A stretch of DNA of 64,000 nt from Brevundimonas sp. (lineage in GTDB: Bacteria; Pseudomonadota; Alphaproteobacteria; Caulobacterales; Caulobacteraceae). The DNA lies in contig NZ_JAIYCP010000002.1 of assembly GCF_027487935.1 (NCBI RefSeq), forward strand, positions 1 through 64,000. The letters are read 5' to 3'. Shown here in pieces: positions 56,753 through 64,000 of the stretch. A program made the translations under genes and the position numbers. Position 1 is the stretch's first letter, and every line of letters starts with the position of its first letter. Under the pieces are notes generated by a model. It was not told the DNA's origin. It saw only the letters and a list, made by a program, of their open reading frames with translations, and made no database searches.

Positions 56753-58651
56753 TTGATCTGGATGACCGAGGAGCTGATTCCCGCAGAGCCGACACTTCAG
56801 GCCGCCGACCTGATCCGCGACGAGGCGCGCCGCGCCCCGGACAAGCCGGGCGTCTACCGCATGTATGGCGAGGACGGGACCTGCCTCTATGTCGGCAAGG
56901 CGAAGTCGATCAAAAAGCGCATCCTGCAATATGCCCAGGGCCGGTTCCACACCCAGCGCATCGGCCTGATGGTCTCCCTGACCCGGTCGATGGAGCTGGT
57001 CATCACCGCCTCCGAGACCGAGGCCCTGCTGCTCGAATCCAGCTTCATCAAACAGCTGAAGCCGCGCTTCAACGTCGTGCTGCGCGACGACAAATCCTTT
57101 GCCGAACTGATGATCCGCAAGGACCACCGCGCGCCCCAGGTCCGCAAGCACCGCGGGGCCCACACCACGCCCGGCGACTATTTCGGCCCCTTCGCCTCGA
57201 CCTGGGCGGTGAACCGGACCCTGAACACCCTGCAGAAGGCATTCCTGCTGCGGTCGTGCTCCGACAGCGTCTATGAAAGCCGCACCCGGCCCTGCATGCT
57301 GCACCAGATCAAGCGCTGCTCGGCCCCCTGTACCGGCCTGATCTCGCTCGAGGACTATGCCGGCCTGGTCGATGAGGCCTCGGCCTTTCTGAAGGGCAAG
57401 TCGCGCGCCGTGATCGCCCGCCTGTCCGACGAGATGAGCGCCGCCGCCGAGGCCATGGACTATGAACAGGCCGCCCGCGTCCGCGACCGCATCCGCGCCC
57501 TGTCGGCCATCTCCATGGAAAACTCCGTCAGCGCCGACGGCGTGGCCGAGGCCGATGTCTTCGCCCTGTTCAGCGAGGGCGGCCAGGCCTGTGTCCAGGT
57601 CTTCTTCTATCGCGGCGGCCAGAACTGGGGCGGCCGGGCCTATTTCCCGCGCGTCGACCGAACGGACACCGATCCCGAAATCCTCGCCGCCTTCCTCGGC
57701 CAATTCTATGAGGACAGGCCGGTTCCGCGCCTGATCCTGTCCAACGTCCGGCCGCATGAGCTGGAACTGCTGGAAGAGGCCTTCTCCATGAAAGTCGCCA
57801 ATGAAAAAGGGGGCCGCAAGGTCGAGATCGCCCGGCCCCTGCGCGGCGACAAGGCCGCCCTCGTCGACCACGCCCTGACCAATGCCCGCGAGGCCCTGGG
57901 CCGCAAGATGGCGGAGGGGTCGGCCCAGGGCAAAATCCTCGATGAGGTCTGCGAGGCCTTCGGCCTCGACAGCCGGCCCGAGCGGATCGAAATCTATGAC
58001 AATGCCCACATCCAGGGCACCAATGCCGTCGGCGGCATGGTCGTGGCCGGGCCCGAGGGCTTCCAGAAGTCGCAGTACCGCAAGTTCAACATCCGCGGCG
58101 AGGACCTGACCCCCGGCGACGACTACGGCATGATGCGCGAGGTCATGCGCCGCCGCTTCGGTCGTCTGGTGAAGGACGAGGATGCGGGGGAAGAGGTGGT
58201 CCGCCCCGACCTGCTGCTGATCGACGGCGGCGCGGGCCAGCTGGCCGAGGTGCTGGCCGTGCTGGCCGATCTGGGGCTGGACGATATCCTCGCGGTCGGC
58301 GTGGCCAAGGGGCCGGATCGCGATGCCGGCAAGGAGCATTTCTTCATGCCGGGCCGGCCGCCCTTCATGCTGCCGCTCAAGTCGCCGGCCCTGTATTACA
58401 TCCAGCGCCTGCGCGACGAGGCCCACCGCTTCGCCAACGGGGCCCACGCCCGGCGGCGCTCGATGGACATCAAGCGCAATCCGCTCGACGAGATCGAGGG
58501 CGTCGGCCCCGGCCGCAAGAAGGCCCTGCTCCACGCCTTCGGCTCGGCCAAGGGCGTCGGCCGCGCGTCCGTGGCTGATCTGATGAAGGTCGACGGCATC
58601 AACCAGCCGCTGGCGGAACGGATCTACGGGTTTTTCCGTCCCTCTTCCTGA
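56753..58651 (+). CDS. uvrC: excinuclease ABC subunit C
   Basis: PDKPGVYRMYGEDGTCLYVGKAKSIKKRI GIY-YIG; C-terminal HhH GVGPGRKKALLHAFGS. Confidence 0.97.
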   Translation: MIWMTEELIPAEPTLQAADLIRDEARRAPDKPGVYRMYGEDGTCLYVGKAKSIKKRILQYAQGRFHTQRIGLMVSLTRSMELVITASETEALLLESSFIKQLKPRFNVVLRDDKSFAELMIRKDHRAPQVRKHRGAHTTPGDYFGPFASTWAVNRTLNTLQKAFLLRSCSDSVYESRTRPCMLHQIKRCSAPCTGLISLEDYAGLVDEASAFLKGKSRAVIARLSDEMSAAAEAMDYEQAARVRDRIRALSAISMENSVSADGVAEADVFALFSEGGQACVQVFFYRGGQNWGGRAYFPRVDRTDTDPEILAAFLGQFYEDRPVPRLILSNVRPHELELLEEAFSMKVANEKGGRKVEIARPLRGDKAALVDHALTNAREALGRKMAEGSAQGKILDEVCEAFGLDSRPERIEIYDNAHIQGTNAVGGMVVAGPEGFQKSQYRKFNIRGEDLTPGDDYGMMREVMRRRFGRLVKDEDAGEEVVRPDLLLIDGGAGQLAEVLAVLADLGLDDILAVGVAKGPDRDAGKEHFFMPGRPPFMLPLKSPALYYIQRLRDEAHRFANGAHARRRSMDIKRNPLDEIEGVGPGRKKALLHAFGSAKGVGRASVADLMKVDGINQPLAERIYGFFRPSS

Positions 58652-58756
58652 CGATACATCTGCGGAAGAGCGGCACCGGACACCGGACCGTCAAGTCGGC
58701 CTGTCTGCCGCGCAGTCCCTCTCCCCAGCGGCGACGGGAATGCCTATACCGACCCC

Positions 58757-59383
58757 ATGCCCCAACATTCCCGCGTCGCCCTGCTCTCCGGTTATCGCCG
58801 CTTTCGCGACAGCCACTGGCCCGAGGCCAAGGCCCAGTACGAGGCGCTCGCCGCTGACGGTCAGAGGCCCCACACCCTCGTCGTCGCCTGCTCGGACAGC
58901 CGTGCCGACCCGGCCCTGATCTTCGACGCCGCCCCCGGCCAGCTGTTCGTTGTCCGCAACGTCGCCAATCTGGTCCCGCCCTATGAGCCCGACGGCCTCC
59001 TGCACGGCGTCTCGGCGGCGCTGGAATTCGGGGTCAAGGTGCTCAACGTCCGGCGCATCATGGTCATGGGCCATGCCCGCTGCGGCGGGGTCGCCGCCAT
59101 GCTCAGCGGGGCTCCGGCGGACTGCCAGGACTTTGTCGCGCCCTGGGTGCAGCAGGGGGCGCCGGTCGTTCGCCGCGTCTGTGAGGCCTGCCCGCCCGAA
59201 GAGGTCGAACAGGTTGCGGAAGAGGCGGTGGTTCGCCTGTCGCTGCAGAACCTGCGCACCTTTCCATGGATCGCCGAGCGCGAGGCCGCGGGCACCCTGG
59301 CCCTCAGCGGGCTTCATTTCGGCATCGCCGACGGGGTCCTGCGGTCCCTGGAGGGTCCTGGCCGGTTCGAGGTCATGGAATAG
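58757..59383 (+). CDS. beta-carbonic anhydrase
   Basis: VVACSDSRADPALIFDAAPGQLFVVRNVAN; GHARCGGV. Confidence 0.96.
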   Translation: MPQHSRVALLSGYRRFRDSHWPEAKAQYEALAADGQRPHTLVVACSDSRADPALIFDAAPGQLFVVRNVANLVPPYEPDGLLHGVSAALEFGVKVLNVRRIMVMGHARCGGVAAMLSGAPADCQDFVAPWVQQGAPVVRRVCEACPPEEVEQVAEEAVVRLSLQNLRTFPWIAEREAAGTLALSGLHFGIADGVLRSLEGPGRFEVME

Positions 59384-59455
59384 GTCCGCGAGACCGGACG
59401 GCTCGCTTCGGGGCGCGAAGCGTGGCAGATCGCTCCTGAGGTATCGGAGCGCCCC

Positions 59456-60091
59456 ATGACCCCCAATCCCCACGCCAACCCCATTCCCAACATCCTCACC
59501 GGCCTGCGGCTGGTCGCCGGGGTGATCATGTTCCTGATCCTGGCGGGGGCGGCGCCCCAGGGCGTTCCCTTCATGTCCGACTATCTGAGCCCGGACGACC
59601 AGTTCCGGTTCGGGCGCACGGCCTTCATCATCTACATCGTCGCGGCCTCGACCGACTGGGTCGACGGCTTCCTCGCCCGGCGCTGGCATTCGACCACCCG
59701 CTGGGGCGCCATCCTGGATCCGATCGCCGACAAGGTGCTGATCACCGGGGCCATCCTCGGCGTCCTGGCCTGGGGGGCCCTGCCGCAGATCGCCATCCCC
59801 TGCGGCCTGATCATGTTCCGCGAGTTCGCCGTCTCGGCCCTGCGCGAGACCGTCGCCGGCAAGGTCAAACTGCCCGTCACCCTGCTGGCCAAATGGAAGA
59901 CGGTCCTGCAGATCGTGGCCCTCGGGGCCCTGCAACTGGTGCTGCTGTGGGACGGCTTCGGCCTGCCGCTGGAATGGCAGCCCCATTTCCAGACCTTCGC
60001 CTACGTCCTGATCTGGATCGCCGCCATCGTCACCGTCTGGACCGGCTGGCAGTATTTCTCCAAGGCCCGGCAGAAGATGAGCCAGATCTAG
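59456..60091 (+). CDS. pgsA: CDP-diacylglycerol--glycerol-3-phosphate 3-phosphatidyltransferase
   Basis: NPIPNILTGLRL; STDWVDGFLARRWHSTTRWGAILDPIADKV CDP-alcohol phosphotransferase motif. Confidence 0.95.
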   Translation: MTPNPHANPIPNILTGLRLVAGVIMFLILAGAAPQGVPFMSDYLSPDDQFRFGRTAFIIYIVAASTDWVDGFLARRWHSTTRWGAILDPIADKVLITGAILGVLAWGALPQIAIPCGLIMFREFAVSALRETVAGKVKLPVTLLAKWKTVLQIVALGALQLVLLWDGFGLPLEWQPHFQTFAYVLIWIAAIVTVWTGWQYFSKARQKMSQI

Positions 60092-60235
60092 GGCTTAGGG
60101 CTTAGGGCTTAGGGCGTAGGTCTTAGGTCTTAGGTCTTAGGCTTTGGGGATTGGGTTGTGGCACCTGCTACCGCCCTAAGCCCTAAGCCCTAAGCCCCAA
60201 GCCCCAAGCCCCAAGCCCCAAGCCCCAAGCCCTCA
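60089..60235. repeat. inverted heptamer array 2 (TAGGGCT ... GCCCTAA/GCCCCAA)
   Basis: Left arm 60089..60150 (~8-10 units), right arm 60172..60235 (GCCCTAA x3, GCCCCAA x5, GCCCTCA). Confidence 0.93.
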
Positions 60236-62296
60236 CCGAACCCCCAACTCCCGCACCAGCCCGTCCATCCCGTACACATCCCGCAGCGCGACCGTCACCG
60301 CCCCGGTGGTCACGATCACCGAGCGGTTGACGTTGATGTCATAGCCATAGGCATTGCGCTGGGTCAGGACGGTGGAGTCGAAATTGGCCCCCACGATCTC
60401 GCCCGCCGCATTGACCACCGGCGAGCCGGACGAGCCGCCGATGGTGTCGGACGACACCGCCATGTTCAGCACCGTATCGCCGTCGATCCGCTCGCGCGCG
60501 GACAGCAGCTTCGGAGCCACATCGAACGGGGCCGAGCCCGTGGCCCGGTCCCACAGGCCGTCGAAGGTGGTGAAGGGGCCGAACCGCTGACCGGGCACGT
60601 CCGTGCCCTCGATCCGGCCATAGGTCAGCCGCAGGGTGCCGGTCGCATCCGGATAGACGGCGTCGCCATAGGCCGCGAACCGCGCGGCGGCGAGGCGTTC
60701 TGAGGCGCGATCGGTCGGCGCCTGCACGCGCGCTTCCCAGTCCGAACGGACGGCGCGGCTGTTGTCCTGCATGGCCCGGGCGAACACGATCATCGGATCG
60801 GTCGAGGCCAGGATAGCGTCCATGCCGCCCTCCCACAGGGCCCGCCGCACGGCCGGGTCGCCCAGCGTCGTGCCCGCGGTCAGCCGCACCGACTTGGCCT
60901 CCGGCGACTCCGGACCCAGCAGGACGCGCACGCGCGGATCGTCGACCGTCAGCCATTCCCGGGTCTTGGACAGCCACCATTCCATCCGGACCTGATCCAG
61001 CGCCGGATAGACCGGTCGTTCGGCGAACAGGCCGGACTGGACGGCGGCCAGCCGGCTGTCAGCGAACTCGGGCAGGCGCTCGGCCGACGGTTTCGCCCGC
61101 TCCTGCGCCCCGCGCACCAGCGTCCGGGCCCAGCTGAACAGCTGCGAGCCGCCGCCGGCCTGGGTCTCGAGCATCGCATAGGCCGGATAGAGTTCGCGCT
61201 GGAGCGGCTGCACCGCCGCCAGATCGGCCCAGGGATTGCCGACACGCGCGGTCAGGGCTGCGTCGGCCGCCACGCGCCGCCGGAAGTCCGCCTCGCCCTC
61301 GGCCCGCCTTGCCATAAAGGCCGGATCGACCAGGGCCCGCATCCGCCCCAGACCGCGCTTGTAGGTGTTCTCCAGGCCCACGATCGGGTCCATGGCGATG
61401 AAGGCGTTCTCCTCGCTCTCGGCCGCGAACCGGATCAGCCGCCCGCGCAGCTCCGACGCCAGCAGCTGGTCCATCGGCAGGACCACGTCGCGGATGGTGA
61501 ACAGCTGGTCCTGGGTCAGCAGCCGCTGGGTCGCGCCCGGGCTGCCCGAGACGAACACCGGCGTGCCCTCGACCGGCTGCGAGGCGTTCCACTTGAAATG
61601 GGTCGGCGTCGCGGCCGGGGCGTCATTCTCGTACAGGCGGATGAAGGCCGCATCGATGGCGAAGCGGGGGAAGCTGAAATTGTCCAGATCGCCGCCGAAG
61701 GTCGCGGCCCGGTCTTCCGGGGCCCAGGCCAGCCGCACATCGGTGTAGCGTTTGTAGGTATAGAGTTTGAACTGGCCGCCCCGGTACAGGCTGACCACCT
61801 GACAGCGCCGGGCCGCGTCACCGGCACAGGTCTCCTGCTCGATCCGGCCCGCCTCGGCGTCGCGCGCGCGGGTAAAGGCCTGGCCTTCCAGCCCGGCACC
61901 CGCCGCACGCATGCGTTCGGTGACGTCCGAGATGTCGGTCAGGATCTCCGCCGTCCCGCCCGGACATTTGCGCTCTTCCTCGCGGGTCCGCGGGGTAAAG
62001 CCGGTCTCGGCATAGTTGACCGCCTGGGTCGACAGATTGGCCACACAGGTGGCGACGCAGTGGTTGTTGGTCATCACCAGCCCCTCGGCCGAGACGATTC
62101 CCGCCGAACAGCCCGCAAACCGCACCGAGCTCAACCGCACCCGGTCCAGCCACGCCTGGTCGATGTTCGTCCCCAGGGTGGCGTTGGCCCGGGCGATGGG
62201 GAAGTTGTCGAAGGTCCACATGCCTTCCTCCGCCTTCGCCGAAGAACCGGCGGCGAGGGTCAGCAGGGCAGCGGCGAGGGCAGGGGTGAGGCGCAT
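60233..62296 (-). CDS. S46 family peptidase (DPP7/DPP11-like)
   Basis: GLVMTNNHCVATCV; SSDTIGGSSGSPVVNAAGEIVGANFD catalytic Ser; signal peptide. Confidence 0.93.
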   Translation of the reverse strand: MRLTPALAAALLTLAAGSSAKAEEGMWTFDNFPIARANATLGTNIDQAWLDRVRLSSVRFAGCSAGIVSAEGLVMTNNHCVATCVANLSTQAVNYAETGFTPRTREEERKCPGGTAEILTDISDVTERMRAAGAGLEGQAFTRARDAEAGRIEQETCAGDAARRCQVVSLYRGGQFKLYTYKRYTDVRLAWAPEDRAATFGGDLDNFSFPRFAIDAAFIRLYENDAPAATPTHFKWNASQPVEGTPVFVSGSPGATQRLLTQDQLFTIRDVVLPMDQLLASELRGRLIRFAAESEENAFIAMDPIVGLENTYKRGLGRMRALVDPAFMARRAEGEADFRRRVAADAALTARVGNPWADLAAVQPLQRELYPAYAMLETQAGGGSQLFSWARTLVRGAQERAKPSAERLPEFADSRLAAVQSGLFAERPVYPALDQVRMEWWLSKTREWLTVDDPRVRVLLGPESPEAKSVRLTAGTTLGDPAVRRALWEGGMDAILASTDPMIVFARAMQDNSRAVRSDWEARVQAPTDRASERLAAARFAAYGDAVYPDATGTLRLTYGRIEGTDVPGQRFGPFTTFDGLWDRATGSAPFDVAPKLLSARERIDGDTVLNMAVSSDTIGGSSGSPVVNAAGEIVGANFDSTVLTQRNAYGYDINVNRSVIVTTGAVTVALRDVYGMDGLVRELGVR

Positions 62297-62305
62297 GTTC
62301 TTGTC

Positions 62306-62484
62306 TCCTCCCCATCGCCCGCGATGGGGAGGGGGACCACGAAGTGGTGGAGGGGTCGACGCTCGCGCGCTGACCCCTCCGATTGGCTCAGGATTTCAGG
62401 CTAACGCACGAAGCGCGGATGAGGAACCAGCCCCTCCACCACTTCGTGGTCCCCCTCCCCATTGGCTTCGCCAACAGGGAGGAG
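62306..62484. repeat. large inverted-repeat element (type C) between tandem peptidase genes
   Basis: Arms 62324..62356 (ATGGGGAGGGGGACCACGAAGTGGTGGAGGGG) and 62430..62462 (its complement). Confidence 0.85.
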
Positions 62485-62490
62485 ACAGGA

Positions 62491-64000
62491 CTATTCCACC
62501 CCCAGCTCTTCCAGCAGGTTCGGGCTCGGATAGATGTTGCGCAGTGCCTCGGTGATCGCTGCCGTCGACACCGATACCGTCCGGTTCAGCGTGCCGTCAT
62601 AGCCATAGGCACCGCCCAGCGAGTGTATGTTGCCGTCGAAGGCCGCACCGATGACCTCGCCGGCGGCGTTGATCACGGGCGAGCCCGAGTTGCCGCCGAT
62701 GATGTCGTTGGTCGAGGAGAAATTATAGACCGTCCCCGTGTTGACCCGGCTCTGGTTGTCGAGGAAGGCCTGGGCCGCATTGAACGGCTCGGCACCCGTC
62801 GCCCGCTCATACAGGCCGCCCATATAGGTGAAGGCCGGCACGGTGACGCCGCGATAGCTCCAGCCCTCGACCCGGCCATAGGACAGGCGCAGGCTGAAGG
62901 TCGCGTCCGGATACTGGTTGGTGCCATAGACCGCGAACCGGGCCTGGGCGACCTTTTCGGCCGCGCGGGCGGTCGGTGCGTTGACCTCGGCTGACCAGCG
63001 CGCGCTGATCGCCGCGGCGGCGGCGTCATTGGCGATGATGAAGGCCAGCAGGGGATCGGCGGCGGCCATCTGTTCCGTGGTCATGGCGGCGGCCTCGGCG
63101 CGGAAGGCGGCGTCACCCATCCGGGTCGTCGAGATCAGCCGGTCGGCCAGGGCCTCGGGGCTTTCGCGGCCCAGCAGGGCCTTCACGTCGGGATGGTCGA
63201 CCGTCAGATATTCGCGGGTCTTGGACAGCCAGTAGCGCAGACGGATTTCCTCCATCTCCATGGCGATCGGCGTCTCGGTCCCGACGGCGGCGATCATGCG
63301 CGCGCGCTGCGCCTCGGTCATCGCCGGGTTCTTCGACGCCCGCACCATGGCGCGGGCCATCTGGTACAGGGTCGAACCGCCGCCGGCGGCCTGGTCCAGC
63401 TGGCGGGCCGGCAGGAACAGCTCACGCGCCGTCGCCTGCACCCGCTCCAGGTCCGCCCAGGGGTCACCGATCCGCTGCACCAGGGCCGGGTCGGCGGCCA
63501 CACGGGCGCGCAGCTCGGTCTCGGCGTCACGCCGCGCGCCGAGGAAGGCCGGGTCCAGCAGGGCCTGATGCTGGCCGTACTGCGCCTTGAAGCTGTTCTC
63601 GAGGCCGAAGATCGGGTCGAACGACAGCCGCTTGGCTTCATCGCCGGTCAGCGAATACTCCAGCAGGCGGCCGCGCAGTTCCGAGTTCTGGATCAGCGTC
63701 AGCGGCAGCTGCTGGTCGCGCAGCCGCTCCAGCTGGCTCATCGTCAGCAGGCGCGAAGTCGAGCCGGGGTTGCCGGCGACGAAGACGGGGTCGCCTTCCG
63801 CCGGGGCGTTCGGGTTCCAGCGCAGGAAGCCGGGGCTCTCGACCGGACGGCCGTCCTCATAGGCGCGCAGGAAGCCGGCATCGAGGGCGTAGCGCGGGAA
63901 GTTGAAATTGTCCGGGTCCCCACCGAAGAAGGCCGCCTGGTTCTCGGGGGCGAACACCAGCCGGACGTCGTCATAGCGGCGGAATTTGTACAGGGCGTAG
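62491..64000 (-). CDS. S46 family peptidase, N-terminus beyond window
   Basis: FGGDPDNFNFPRYALDAGFLRAYED; STNDIIGGNSGSPVINAAGEVIGAAFDGN; open through the right window edge. Confidence 0.92.
   Translation of the reverse strand, partial: YALYKFRRYDDVRLVFAPENQAAFFGGDPDNFNFPRYALDAGFLRAYEDGRPVESPGFLRWNPNAPAEGDPVFVAGNPGSTSRLLTMSQLERLRDQQLPLTLIQNSELRGRLLEYSLTGDEAKRLSFDPIFGLENSFKAQYGQHQALLDPAFLGARRDAETELRARVAADPALVQRIGDPWADLERVQATARELFLPARQLDQAAGGGSTLYQMARAMVRASKNPAMTEAQRARMIAAVGTETPIAMEMEEIRLRYWLSKTREYLTVDHPDVKALLGRESPEALADRLISTTRMGDAAFRAEAAAMTTEQMAAADPLLAFIIANDAAAAAISARWSAEVNAPTARAAEKVAQARFAVYGTNQYPDATFSLRLSYGRVEGWSYRGVTVPAFTYMGGLYERATGAEPFNAAQAFLDNQSRVNTGTVYNFSSTNDIIGGNSGSPVINAAGEVIGAAFDGNIHSLGGAYGYDGTLNRTVSVSTAAITEALRNIYPSPNLLEELGVE

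Noticed and set aside
56477-58534. 685-aa minus-strand ORF opposite uvrC
   Set aside because: Antisense shadow; uvrC is clear on +.

Overview
High-GC alphaproteobacterial chromosomal window. Gene content and order resemble Caulobacterales (Brevundimonas/Caulobacter-like); this is an inference from protein character and synteny, with no database search. It is mostly conserved core genome: yebC-ruvCAB, ybgC-tolQRAB-pal-ybgF-tilS-ftsH, folP/thiD, the c-type cytochrome biogenesis cluster ccmI-E-F-H followed by a DegP-like protease, a two-component pair and glnE, an ECF-sigma module, ALDH, Kef antiporter, dusA, folB, uvrC, carbonic anhydrase, pgsA and two tandem S46 peptidases. I recognised no rRNA, tRNA, CRISPR, prophage or IS transposase. 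The notable material is mostly non-coding. (1) Two inverted arrays of G-rich heptamers (AGGGATC/T and TAGGGCT) sit at convergent gene junctions, and the stop codons of all four flanking genes lie in the outermost repeat unit. (2) A ~153-bp palindrome-capped dispersed element has one intergenic copy and one copy read through in frame inside tilS, which also appears to lack an AUG/GUG/UUG start. (3) A ~45-bp leader repeat sits just upstream of two start codons, and its hairpin shows a compensatory base-pair change between copies. (4) Further palindromic or REP-like intergenic elements are present. (5) A partially duplicated NUDIX/DMT gene pair is split by a lower-GC membrane-protein gene. (6) A 26-aa predicted membrane peptide is stop/start-overlapped with an SDR gene. 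Many long antisense ORFs in the track are high-GC shadow ORFs and were rejected.
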